Assembly: GCF_014905175.1 (NCBI RefSeq)
Contig: NC_057789.1
Coordinates: 10,678,040 to 10,742,039 of the forward strand
Length of the DNA: 64,000 nt
Origin: Aphidius gifuensis
Lineage: Eukaryota > Arthropoda > Insecta > Hymenoptera > Braconidae
Direction of reading: 5' to 3'
This document shows positions 1 through 11,957 of this stretch, in pieces. Numbering within the stretch: position 1 is the first letter of the stretch; the number at the start of each line of letters is the position of its first letter. Position numbers and translations under genes: made by a program. The notes under the pieces were generated by a model. It ran no database searches. It had not been told where the DNA came from and worked only from the letters and a program-made list of their open reading frames with translations.

Positions 1-816
1 TAGAGTGTATAGCCAGGTATTTTGAGGGAAAATTTCGAGTCTCTATTCATGGTATTGTGGGTGGTAGTGGGTGGGAAAGTTAAATTTTTTTTTTTTTTTT
101 ATAAACAATAATTATTGAAATAATAAAAAATTTATTTTTACAAAATATTTTTAGGGGAATTAGGTAGAGGATATAGGCAGGTATATTGAGGAAAAATTTC
201 GAGTCTCTATTCATGGTATTGTAGGCGGGAGTGGGTGGGAAACTTAAATTTGAAAAGGATTTTTTATTTTTTTATAAACAAAAATTATTTAAATAATAAA
301 AAATTTATTTTTACAAAACATTTTTAGGGGAATTAGGTAGAGGACATAAACAGGTATATTAGGGAAAAATTTCAAGTCCCTATTCATAGTATTGTGGGCG
401 GGAGTGGGTGGGAAAGTTTAATTTTTTTTTTTTTTTATAACAAAAATTATTTAAATAATAAAAAATTTATTTTTACAAAATATTTTTAGGGGAATTAGGT
501 AGAGGATATAAGCAGGTATATTAGGGAAAAATTTCGAGTCTCTATTCATGGTATTGTGGGCGGGAGTGGGTGGAAGACTTAAATTTGAAAAGGATTTTTT
601 ATTTTTTTATAAACAATAATTATTTAAATAATTAAAAATTTTTTTTTACAAAATATTTTTAGGGGAATTAGGTAGAGGACATAGGCAGGTATATTAGAGA
701 AAAATTTCAAGTCCCTATTCATAGTATTGTGGGCGGGAGTGGGTGGGAAAGTTTAATTTTTTTTTTTTTTTATAACAAAAATTATTTAAATAATAAAAAC
801 TTTATTTTTACAAAAT
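1..816. repeat. Dimeric satellite array, about 335-bp higher-order unit
   Basis: Five head-to-tail copies are visible, marked by the block taggggaattaggtagagg at about 152, 325, 487 and 660, with a partial first copy at 1. Spacing alternates 173, 162, 173 bp. One monomer type carries aaatttgaaaaggatttttt, the other a plain oligo-T run, so the true unit is an AB dimer of about 335 bp. The array stops at 816 where unrelated DNA begins, and another monomer reappears at about 4246-4400. No coding content. Confidence 0.85.
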
Positions 817-1046
817 GTTACGTGACAGGTTTATTTTTAGTTTTTTTATAATAAAATAAACAAGTCAGTGAACAATATTTTAAAGTCCTCTATTTAGATG
901 ACGCTGAAGCTGGCCGCCCGATCGACCGCCAGTAGGCAGTCAACCCAGGGATCCATAGGGATAGTGTAGCGCCCCGCTCCATGCAATAGAAAACACAACA
1001 CAAGCCGGTTACCACGAGCTTTGCTCTTTTATTAATTATCAATTAC

Positions 1047-3470
1047 ACATACTAATACATTGAATAACCTTTTAAAAATTTGACCAGAGGTTTATTATTA
1101 CATAACAATGATAACACAATAAATATTTTAAAGTTATTAAATGTAATTGTTTATAATAATAATTATTTAAAGTCGAAAAAATGAAAACAAATTTTTTTTT
1201 TTCCGAATAATTACGTCTAATAACTTTACAATGTTAATTAATTTATTAATGACATGATGTAATGAACCTGTGGTCAAATTTTCATCAAGTTATTCAATGT
1301 ATTAGTATGTGTAAATAATTTTCCAAGTTGTATGTGTATGTATAGTTGACCACGTTGTCCCGCGGTATTTTTATTTTTTTCTAACACTAATACATCGAAT
1401 AACTTTTTGAAAATTTGACCAGATGTTAATTATGATATAACAATAATAAAACAATGAATATTGTAAAGTTATTAGACGTAATAGTTTATAATAATAATTA
1501 TTTAAAAGTAAATAAATTAAAAAAAAAAATTTTTTTTTTGGTTTTTTTGTTTTTTTTTCCGAGTAATTACGTCTAATAACTTTACAATGTTAATTGTTTT
1601 ATTAATTACATGATGTAATAAACCTGTGGTCAAATTTTTATCAAGTTATTCCATGTATTAGTCTGTGTAAATAATTTTCCAAGTTGTATGTGTAAGTGTG
1701 TATAAATGCATTGTCCCGCGGTATTTTTATTTTTTTCTAACACTAATACATCGAATAACTTTTTGAAAATTTGATCAGAGGTTTATTATTACATAACAAT
1801 GATAAAACAATAAATATTGTAAAGTTATTAGACGTAATAGTTTATAATAATAATTATTTACAATCCAAAAAATTAAAAAAAAAATTTTTTTTTTTTGCTA
1901 ATTTTTTTTTTTTCCGAGTCATTACGTCTAATAACTTTACAATGTCAATTGTTCTATTAATTACATAATGTAATGAACCTGTGGTCAAATTTTCATCAAG
2001 TTATTCCATGTATTAGTCTGTGTAAATAATTTTCCAAGTTGTATGTGTAAGTGTGTATGAATGCATTGTCCCGCTGTATTTTTATTTTTTTCTAACACTA
2101 ATACATCGAATAACTTTTTGAAAATTTGATCAGAGGTTTATTATTACATAACAATGATAAAACAATAAATATTGTAAAGTTATTAGACGTAATAGTTTAT
2201 AATAATAATTATTTAAAATCAAAAAAATTAAAAAAAAAATGTTTTTTTTGCTTTTTTGTTTTTTTTTCCGAGTAATTACGTCTAATAACTTTACAATGTT
2301 AATTGTTTTATCAATTACATGATGTAATGAACCTGTGGCCAAATTTTCATCAAGTTATTCCATGTATTAGTATGTGTAAATGATTTTTCAAGTTGTATGT
2401 GTATGTATAGTTGACCACGTTCTCCCGCGGTATTTTTATTTTTTTCTAACACTAATACATCGAATAACTTTTTGAAAATTTAACCAGATGTTAATTGTGA
2501 TATAACAATAATAAAACAATGAATATTGTAAAGTTATTAGACGTAATAGTTTATAATAACAATTATTTAAAATCAAAAAAATCAAAAAAAAAATTTTTTT
2601 TTTTTGCTAATTTTTTTTTTTCCGAGTAATTACGTCTAATAACTTTACAATGTTGATTGTTTTATTAATTACATGATGTAATGAACCTGTGGTCAAATTT
2701 TCATCAAGTTATTCCATGTATTAGTATGTGTAAATGATTTTTCAAGTTGTATGTGTATGTATAGTTGACCACGTTGTCCCGCGGTATTTTTATTTTTTTC
2801 TAACACTACTACATCGAATAACCTTTTGAAAATTTAACCAGAAGATTATTATTACATAACAATGATAAAACAATAAATATTGTAAAGTTATTAGACGTAA
2901 TTACTTGTAAAAAAAAAAGTTAGCAAATTAATATTAATTTTAAATAATTATTATTATAAACTATTACGTCTAATAACTTTACAATATTTATTGTCATTGT
3001 TAAATAATAAACCTCTGGTCAAATTTTCAAATTATTCGATGTAGTGTAAAAAAATAAAAATACAGCGGGACAATGCATTTATACACACTTACACATACAA
3101 CTTGGAAAATTATTTACACATACTAATACATTGAATAACTTGATGAAAATTTGACCACAGGTTCATTACATCATGTCATTAATAAAACAATTAACATTGT
3201 AAAGTTATTAGACGTAATTACTCGGAAAAAAAAAAAATTAGCAAAAAAAAAAAATTTTTTTTTTAATTTTTTTGATTTTAAATAATTATTATTATAAACT
3301 ACTACGTCTAATAACTTTACAATATTCATTGTTTTATTATTGTTATATCATAATTAACATCTGGTCAAATTTTCAAAAAGTTATTCGATGTATTAGTGTT
3401 AGAAAAAAATAAAAATACAGCGGGACAATGCATTTATACACACTTACACATACAACTTGGAAAATTATTT
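1047..3470. repeat. 355-bp palindromic tandem repeat that inverts midway
   Basis: The marker ctaacactaatacatcgaat recurs at 1381, 1737, 2092, 2446 and 2800 (the last with one base changed), giving a steady 354-356-bp period. Each unit is itself a hairpin: a block ending ...gtaaagttattagacgtaa is followed by its complement ttacgtctaataactttac... with a loop rich in A and T runs. At about 2910 the array switches to the reverse orientation and continues to about 3470, so the whole array forms one large imperfect inverted structure. Short ORFs inside are artefacts of the repeat. Confidence 0.85.
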
Positions 3471-3471
3471 A

Positions 3472-3621
3472 AACAAAATCATTTGAAAGAAAGAAAAAAG
3501 AAATATTTCTAAAAAAAAAATAATATCTTACATTATAAAAATTATAGAATGAAAAAAAAAAGAAAATCTATCCAATTTTTTTTTTCACTAAAATCTTGGG
3601 GCAACGGAGTTTGAGCCGGCC
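3472..3621 (-). mobile_element. hAT-like terminal fragment
   Basis: Read on the minus strand from 3621, the sequence starts cagggccggctcaaactccg, a form common at hAT transposon ends. It lies just inside the right terminus of the 898-3661 element. I find no matching second end or 8-bp duplication, so it is a solo end or a chance resemblance. Confidence 0.3.
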
Positions 3622-4245
3622 CTGCTAGAGCGGCCGATTCGGCGGCGAGCTTCAGCGTCATCTATTTAGTTATTCCCAACCGGGTAACAGGATTAGAGGT
3701 AAATGTGCGTAGTTTATTTTTAAAGATGTTAGAGGTGAAAATCAAAAAGGTTTTTAAGGCGTTGTCAATCTGGATGGTCGACCTTGTAGATGGAGAATGT
3801 CTTGATGATAATCACTTGACAATAAAAATGGCGTAAATGTTAATTAATTTAACAACACAAATGAAAGTTAAACTATTTATTTATTGTATAAATTACATGA
3901 TTTAAAATATATGCCGAAAGAAAGGTAGATGTTACCTTTGTAATTAGTTATTCACGAGAGCCCCTGTTTCCGAAAATACGTAGGTTTTTATAGAACTCAA
4001 AACAATAATATTTTATGGTAGGAATATCTTTTGACCAATAATTATAAACGGTTCTCATAATAATCAGCAATTAATTATTGCTGACTTTATTTAGCTTTGG
4101 TTCAACGACCTTAAAATATTGTATGTTTCAGCAAAAAGAAAAGACTTTATTAATTTACAATTTGACAAAATGTTGAAATATTAATTTATATTTGGAATAT
4201 TGAATTACATTGTGAAAATCGTAATTGCGAAAGCAAGTACGTCAC

Positions 4246-4400
4246 AAAAATATTTTTAGGGGAATTAGGTAGAGGATATAGGCAGGTATATTAGGGAAAA
4301 ATTTCGAGTCTCTATTTATGGTATTGTGGGTGGTAGTGGGTGGGAAAGTTGGATTTTTTATTTTTTTATTAACAATAATCATTTAAATATTGATTGATAG
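4246..4400. repeat. Satellite monomer, continuation of the 1-816 array
   Basis: The block taggggaattaggtagagg returns at 4257, followed by the same gagtctctatttatggtatt and gtgggtggtagtgggtggga segments seen in 1-816. It marks the far side of the outer insertion. After about 4400 the sequence becomes unique and AT-rich. Confidence 0.8.
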
Positions 4401-4741
4401 ATTCCACTTTCCCACCCACAGCCGAATATATTTTTCTTAATCTTTATATACTAACAATTCTATGATTTTAAGGAGTTTTTATTTACAATTTTTCAAAATA
4501 ATAAAGAAGTAACGTTATTATTTTTTTTTTAATTACATAAATACTAAAAAAATTTTTATTTAAACAATTAATAAATAAATCAATTGTCAATAGAGAGCTC
4601 CATCCTGACTTCTTTTTCCTAGATTATTGTAGACAAAATCTAATACAAAAAAGTAATTTTCGCTATGAATTTAATTATTTATACAAAGAATAATATATTT
4701 TTTTTTCTCATTTACAGCAAGAAATGGAATTAGTTGAGCAG

Positions 4742-7401
4742 GTGAGTTGTGCTTTTTTTATTTTCCATTTTTTCAAATCTAATTAGCCCTCATATTAATT
4801 ATCATGTTAGCGTAATAACTAATTAAACCTTTTTACATGATCTAGAATTTTTTTATATTTTTTTTTTTATCGAGCATATTTAGCCCTCATATACACGGAG
4901 AAAAATAAATTGTAAATTTTACATTTTTTTTTGGCAATTGTGGAATCCATAACGATTTATTTCAAAATTTATCTTTTTTTTTTTAAGATTTACATCAAAA
5001 TTTAAAAATTTAAAAAAAAATTTTTTTTCTGTGAGTTTCATATTTCTATTGGGTAAAACTTAATAATAAAAAATGTTAGAAATTGATTTTTTTATTCGAC
5101 TTAAAATAAGTTTAAATTATATTTTTTAAAAATGCGAATATTATAAATAAATGCCGTAAATTATGCAAAAAAAAACACCAACAATTTAAATATTTTTTTG
5201 GTAAAGTATGTAGCTTTAAATAATAATCCGCAAATTAAACCCTGCCGGCGACTTCTTCTGACTCGATTAAAAAATTTATATTTTTTTTACATTTTCCTAA
5301 CACTTTCCTTAACTACAATATATTTATTAAATAACAAAAAAAAAAAATAAATTCAATCAATAAAATATCTACGAGGACCTGGTTTTGCTTCCGTAAATGT
5401 TTGAAAATTTTATTCACTGAAATTTATTTTATTGCAGAGCTTAAGGCGTGCTAGTCATCCTCCAAAGACTGATACCGTAAGTTCATTCAATTTTTTGATT
5501 AAAATTATATAATTCGAAGAATTTAATATATGAAATCTTTTTTTTTCCCAACCGGAAAAAATTTAGAGAAGATTTAGAAAAAATATAAATTGAATTTAAA
5601 ATATATACAGTTTTGGACATACTAAAATTAAATTTAGACAAAATTTATAAAAAATCAAGAAAAAATTTAGAAAAAGTTTAATTTTAGTACGTCAAAACTG
5701 TACCTATTCTGAATTTGATTTATAGTTTTTCTCAATCTTTTCTGAATTTTTTCTAAATTTAATTTATATTTTTTCTAAATTCTTTCTCTAAATTTTTCCT
5801 AAATTTGTTTTAACTATAAAATAAATTTATTCTATATTTCTATTAAATATATTTTTCCCACTTGGGTTTTTTCCACTAGAATATTTATTTTGTTTTTTAC
5901 TTTTGATTCAAATTTTATCCAGTTTTGAAATCGTTTCTAAAAATCTGAAGTCGCAAGTAAATATCGTATTTAATTCAATCAGTGATCTTGGCACGCGACT
6001 TTAACATAGAAACTCATAATGCAGTCCAAATGGTATTTTTGAACTTGTAGAAATTTTAATACCTTAATAAACAGTTGCAAAACTTTTTTAATTATTGTCC
6101 AAAATTAAAATAAAAATATCTTTCAAGTGCAGGGACACTCGTTGCAAATTGATGCTTAAAAATGAAAGATTTGTAGTTGCATAGTTTTTCCACAATAAAA
6201 ATGATTACATTTTTTTTTTTCAATTATTCAATAGCAATTAAAATAATAAGTTTGCCCCAATTCTCATTTTCACCCCTCCTCATCCTCTAAAACGCTATGT
6301 TACGGTTTGATAATTTATCTTCAGTCTTTTTACACGTGTTTTTAAATTTATTTAATATTAATCAGGCTTAATTTTTCGGTTAATATCAAAAAAAAAAAAA
6401 ATAAAAGTAAGCGTGGGGCACCTAACACACTATATATTTCCAGAGCCAACGTTTGGCGGCCAGCTTTAGCGTCATAAAAAATTTTAGGTTAAAACAGTAG
6501 ATTATTTTTTTCCTATTAATTGTTATGTGCCTGGGTAATGCGTGTCGTTTTGCCGTTGGAAAATTTATATCTGGCCGTCCACAAACAATTGTGACTACTA
6601 CAGGCATTAAGGGATTTTTTTGTGCTATTTTTGTGTTATTATAGTTTTTTTTATGCAATGTTGTATGACTTTAAATTAGGCAGACACAACTTTACCAATT
6701 ATATACAGATTTGAATCGTATATAGGTTATGATTTTGAACTTTTCATGGTTTTTTTCGGAGCTGATAAGATAAATTATAGCCCATATATCATTCAAATCG
6801 GTTTAAAATTAGCAAAGTTATGCTAGCTTAATTTAAGGTAGCACATCGTTGAATGAAAAGAAACTGTCATAGCCAAAAATTATGTAATACTATCTAAAAA
6901 TAGCCTTAAAAAACCGCATAACTCTTGTATTGGTATCAATTGTTTGGGGCTGTATTGGTGAGCTAGCTTTGTGGACGTGTAATTTTGCCTCATTCTGCGA
7001 ATCATTTTCTGTGGAATTATTGAATTAAAGATATTGTGTTCTGAATTTTCATCTTCTAACTACCCTTAAGGTAGTCCAATGGTCAGATAAGTTAAGTAAA
7101 AATTGTAAAAAAGACTAGAGATAAAAACGGTTATTTGAGAAACCTGTTCACTTTTTATCAGTTCGTCACTTGTATAATAAAGTTTTTTTATATGCACAAG
7201 AACGCAAGTCACAAGTAACACTAGGAATTCGTTATTTTATTCAAATGTAATCAAATTATTTTAGTCTGAGTTAGCTCATTTTTTACCATCGGACTACCTT
7301 AAGTAATCGTATAATTAAAAATATATATGCTAGCCGAATAATATTATCTTGATTAATTTTCCGTTCAATATTCAATTTTTTAATTTTTTATTGACATGTA
7401 G
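4742..7401. other. Introns of the accessory gene, with a solo transposon end
   Basis: Low-complexity AT-rich DNA with no ORF of interest, apart from the tiny exon at 5438-5476. At about 6450-6476 it holds a lone copy of the terminus seen on the 898-3661 element. A small inverted-repeat element at 7070-7298 is listed separately. Confidence 0.5.
7070..7298. mobile_element. 229-bp MITE flanked by TTAA
   Basis: The ends ggtagtccaatggtc and its near complement accatcggactacc are inverted and flanked by TTAA at 7066-7069 and 7299-7302. TTAA duplication fits piggyBac-type MITEs. If the terminal A is counted in the TIR, a TA duplication (Tc1/mariner) fits equally well. It lies in an intron of the accessory gene. 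Confidence 0.65.
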
Positions 7402-8763
7402 AGACTATTCAATAGTTTGTTATCCACATCAGAGGGTCGGGCGATGATTGTTCGTTACTGCCAAAAAGATGGACCGTTCCAGGATACTGAACAACAAAAA
7501 TTGAGCCGGGTTATTATGAAACATGAAATTGATTTGGCTTATCCAAATCCAACTCTACTTGAAAAGATCGAGTTAATAATTTTTTTCATAATTTTTTACA
7601 TTGGTTTTTATACATGGTGTACCATTTTGAAATTTTTGTTGCAATTATAACTATAGGTTAAAACGCTTAATTTCAACAAAAATGATTTTTTGATACACAT
7701 GAAATAAACCAATTCATTTTATTTATTCTTCATTTATTATATAAAGGTTCATTTCGAATAATTGAATTTTTAATAGACATATGAACGATCGGTAGAGTTA
7801 CGAAAATTCAAAAAGTATCGAAGTAATATAAAACATTAAAGTATACGGGCTATTAAATCAACATTCAAGATAATTTTTTATCTCTACTGAATTAATGAAT
7901 CTCTAGTATTGAATTCTAAACAGTTATAAAATTTCAAATGGACATCTTGTACAAAAACAAAAAAAAAATTCATTTTGTTCCAAATATAAAACTTCTCTCA
8001 AACAGAATTTTTATTCTTGAAGATCTTGAGTATTCAACTATAAAAGGCCACTACTTTCATTAAAAACAAATAGCTTTTTAAAACGTAAAATGATTTATCC
8101 AAATAAAACTATAGTGTATCCAATAAGAAGAAAACTATTTTTGTAATGTAAAAAAAATTTTCGAATTTAATCCGCTTGAAGTCATTAATTAAATAAATTA
8201 ACTTCTACAAGCGGAATTTATTCAAGAATTCGGTTTTACGATACAAAAAAGTTTTACCCGCATCAAACACACTTTAGTTTTAATCTAAATAAATATTCAA
8301 TGGTCGCGAACGTTTCATATTTTTGATTGATTTTTTTTGTCAAAATATTTTTTTTTATAATTCATTACTGAAAATTTCCAAGAACAAAAATTCTGCCAGA
8401 TAGAAGTTTGTTTTTTCAGTGCATTATTGAACAATATATTTTAAATTAAATTGTAATTTACAGATTTAACAAAGATAAGTTTCTTAAACTTTCTGAAGAA
8501 ATAGGGCAAACCTTCCCAACTGAAGAACCAAGTTTATATTTTCGGCCCAGCAAGAAAGGAAAGAATCCTGGAGGAACCCTTTACAGCGCTCTTGCAGGAA
8601 TAAAAAATAACTTTAAAAAACTCGGGCTCTTAAAAAAAACTACTCCCCCTGAAATAGAAGCTTTTGTACCAAGTGGTAGGTTTCATATTGAATCAGTTAC
8701 TAACACTACTTCTAAAAAAATATTTTTGAGAAATGTTCCCCCATAGTCGACCACTATAATTAT

Positions 8764-11605
8764 CAGGGCCCCAGCACTACATAGGAATCGGAGGCGGCTT
8801 ATAATTATTACTAGGCGCCCGAGAAGTCAGCGCAGAAGACCAATTTTCGTCGTAGAAAGAGACAGAGAATGAGACAGACAGACAGATAAACGCGACGATA
8901 TATGCTTCCTACAAGACCGACTATTTTCTTCAACTATTTTACCTACATTTCATTTATTAGCGATTTTTGAATTTATATAAATTAATTGAATTTTCTATGC
9001 TTGTAATAATTTATTAAAACAAATGAAAAGCAATGGGAAAAGTGGTAGCTAAGGAAAGGAAGTTGCCACATGTTAATTTACAAAGAATTAATTTAGCCAA
9101 AGAAATTAACATGTAAGAAACTTTCTAGCTAAAATTGACTAATTAATTAATTAGCTTCAAAATTATATTTTAAGCAACATTATTTCCTTGAAACATAATT
9201 TTTTTTATATTTATTTTATAAATAAAATACATGTAAATTTATTTTTTAAAAATACAATTGTCCAAGGAAAAGCAGTAGCTAAGGAAAAGATGTAGCTAAG
9301 GAATTGAGGTTGCCAATAGATTGTTTTTTAAGGAAATAATGTTGCTCAAAGTATAATTTTTTGGCAACCGCATTTCCTTAGCTACATTCTTTTCTTAGCT
9401 ACTGTTTTTCGTTAGACATTTGTATTCTTAAAAATTAAATTTACATGTAATATATTTCTGAAATAAATAAAAATGTCCAAGGAGACGCAGTAGCTAAGGA
9501 AAAGATGTAGCTAAGAAATTAAGGTTGCCAAAGAATTATGTTTCAAGGAAATAATGTTTCTTAAAATATAATTTTTTGGCAACCTCAATTCCTTATCTAC
9601 ATCTTTTCCTTAGCTACTACTTTTCCTTGGACATTTTTATTTTTTGAAAATAAAATTACATGAAATTTAATTTTTAAGAATAGAAATGTGCAAGAAAAAG
9701 TAGTAGCTAAGGAAAAAATGTAGCTAAAAAATTACAGTTGCCAAGACAATTATATTTTGAGCAACATTATTTCCTTGGAACATAATTCTTTGGCAACCTC
9801 AATTTCTTAGCTACATCTTTTCCTTAGCTAGTGCTTTTTCTTGGACATTTTTTATTTATTTTATAATCAAAATACATGTAAATTTATTTTTTAAAAATAC
9901 AAATGTCCAGAAAAAAGCAGTAGCTAAGGAAAAGATGTAGCTAAGGAATTGAGGTTGCCAAAAATTATGTTTCAAGGACATAATTCCTGAGCCACATTAA
10001 TTCCTTAGCTACTGCTTTTCCTTGGACATTTGTATTTAAAAAAAAAAAATTTACATGTATTTTATTTATAAAATAAATAAAAAATGTCCAAAGAAAAAGC
10101 AGTAGCTAAGGAAAAGATGTAGCTAAGGAATTGAGGTTGCCAAAAATTATGTTTCAAGGACATAATTCCACAGCCACATTAATTCCTTAGCTACTGCTTT
10201 TTCTTGGACATTTGTATTTTCAAAAAATAAATTTACATGTATTTTATTTATAAAATAAATAAAAAATATCCATGGAAAAGCAGTAGCTAAGGAAAAGATG
10301 TAGCTAAGGAATTAATGTGGCTAAGGGATTAATGTTGCCAAAAAATTATGTTTCAAGGAAATAATTCCTGAGTCACATTAATTCCTTAGCTACTGCTTTT
10401 CCTTGGACATTTTTCATTTATTTTATAAATAAAATACATGTCAATTTTTTTTCTGAAAATACAAATGTCCAACGAAAAGCAGTAGCTAAGGAATTAATGT
10501 GACTAAGGAATTATTTCCTTTAAACATAATTTTTTGGCAGCCTCAATTCCTTAGCTACATCTTTTCCTTAGCTACTACTTTTCCTTGGACATTTTGATTT
10601 TTTTTATAAATAAAATACATGTAAATTTATTTTTTAAAAATACAAATGTTCAAGGAAAAGCAGTAGCTAAGGAAAGGATGTCGCCTACGTGTCAATTTCT
10701 TTTGCTAGATTATTTCTGTATAAATTAACATGTGGCAACTTCTTTTTCTTAGCTACCATTTTTCGAATAGCTTTTTATTCAATTTAAAAAATAAAAAGCT
10801 ATGAGAAAAATGTCTAAGGAAAGGAAGTTGCTACATGTTAATTTATAAAGAATTAATTTAGCCAAAGAAAGTAATATGTGAACAACTCCCTTCCATTAGC
10901 AATTTTTTTCATAGCTTTTTATTTATTTAAATTAGTAAAAAGCTATGGGATAAATTTCTACAGAATTAATTTAGCCAAAGGAATATACAGGTAGGCAACA
11001 TCTTTTCCCTAGCTATTTTTCCTATAGCTTTTTATTTATCTAAATTTATAAAAAGCTATGAGAAAAATCTCTAAAAAAAGTATGTTGCCTACCTGTTAAT
11101 TTCTCTGGTTATAACTTAATTCTTTATAAATTAATATGTGGCAACATCCTTCCCTCAGACATTTGTCAATAGTTTTTTATTTATTTAAATAAACAAAAAG
11201 CTATGGGAAAAATAGCTTAAAAAAGCATGAAACTCACTTATTAATTTATGTGGATAAGTTAATTCTTTAAAAACTAATTGGTAAGCTTTATCCTTTCCTT
11301 AGCCATTTTTCCTATCGAAATTGAATTTATTTTATAATTTAATTCGTTCTATAAATTAAATTACAATCAACTATTCTTCAATCACTAATTGAATTTAAAA
11401 TTAATAAATATAATTTTTTTTATATTATTTCAATTTATTCGAAGAAATCTGCCTTTGAGTTGGTAAAGCAGATCTGAGATCGGTGCTGTAGAAAATAAAT
11501 AGGATTATCATATGAACGAACATAACTAGATTTTGTCTGGGGAATCGGGAGGAACTAGAATGCAAAATAAGCCGTCTTAGAAATACACATAGTGCTGGGG
11601 CCCTG
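8764..11605. mobile_element. hAT-type nonautonomous element with palindromic TSD
   Basis: A 16-bp perfect terminal inverted repeat, CAGGGCCCCAGCACTA, bounds 2,842 bp. The flanks 8756-8763 and 11606-11613 are both ataattat, an 8-bp duplication as expected for hAT. Because the TSD is self-complementary and the target itself was palindromic, the apparent inverted repeat extends outward and mimics a CACTA end. The interior has no transposase. It is filled with short inverted and tandem modules (see 8990-11250). It sits in intron 4 of the accessory gene and leaves both splice sites intact. Confidence 0.85.
8990..11250. repeat. Tandem palindromic modules with gtagctaagga cores
   Basis: Roughly 200-bp modules repeat the words gcagtagctaaggaaaag and atgtagctaaggaattgagg together with their complements (cttttccttagctactgctt), so each module can fold on itself. 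From about 10,740 a sister module (aaaagctatgggaaaaat, ggaagttgcc) takes over. The same modules occur at 29,390-29,890 and 30,360-30,780 inside different elements. Confidence 0.8.
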
Positions 11606-11898
11606 ATAATTATAGTGTAACTATGATATTACCAATGCTTGACCACCCTGTATAATTATTCTTACGCCAATCAGTTTATGAAGTTCTAACTATAGGTTTT
11701 CATGTATTTAGGAGCTGAGTTAGCTGCAATTGAATGGTTAAAAACACATCGTGATTCAGTTGAAGAAGACGTCTTATCAAAGTGGAAAAGCACATACAAT
11801 TATCGGAAAAACTCATTGAAATCACAAACAAATCCGATTTCAGTCTATGACTACTGCAGTCAGTTCCTTGTATTAGATTCTGCAATTGGCGCTGATTT

Positions 11899-11903
11899 GG
11901 TAT

Positions 11904-11954
<51 letters not shown>

Positions 11955-11957
11955 TTT
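11899..11957 (+). repeat. (TTTA)n microsatellite
   Basis: About 14 uninterrupted tttatt tetranucleotide copies start at the 5' splice site of accessory-gene intron 5. The repeat opens an artefactual run of LFIY residues in frame. Confidence 0.9.

Larger units (their letters stand above)
898..3661. mobile_element. Nonautonomous DNA transposon with 8-bp TSD, TIR atgacgctgaagct
   Basis: The ends are inverted: the left begins atgacgctgaagctggccgc and the right ends in the complement of atgacgctgaagctcgccgc. They are flanked by a perfect 8-bp duplication, ctatttag, at 890-897 and 3662-3669. An 8-bp TSD is typical of hAT, P and a few other superfamilies, but the ATGACG terminus is not a classic hAT end, so the family stays open. 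The interior is almost entirely tandem, palindromic satellite; no ORF is credible. A related terminus stands alone at about 6450-6476 (gcggccagctttagcgtcat). Confidence 0.8.
817..4245. mobile_element. Outer insertion splitting the satellite
   Basis: The satellite breaks at ...ttttacaaaat and resumes at aaaaatatttttagg, so everything between is inserted. The two ends are weakly inverted (gttacgtgac at the left, aagtacgtcac at the right), suggesting short terminal inverted repeats. A possible A-rich target duplication (caaaat / caaaaat) is too simple to be decisive. Removing the nested 898-3661 element and one TSD copy leaves about 660 bp with no ORF. I do not recognise the family. Confidence 0.4.

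Noticed and set aside
1771..2342. Short ORFs in the hairpin satellite
   Set aside because: They arise from the repeat unit on both strands and contain only Asn/Ile/Lys/Phe runs.
9000..11200. CRISPR-like array from regularly repeated words
   Set aside because: Repeats are palindromic satellite in a eukaryotic transposon; no direct repeat/spacer structure and no cas genes.
8752..11617. Reading the 28-bp inverted ends as CACTA transposon termini belonging to the nearby transposase
   Set aside because: No 2-3-bp TSD fits, whereas an 8-bp TSD (ataattat) fits a hAT TIR starting CAGGGCCCC exactly.
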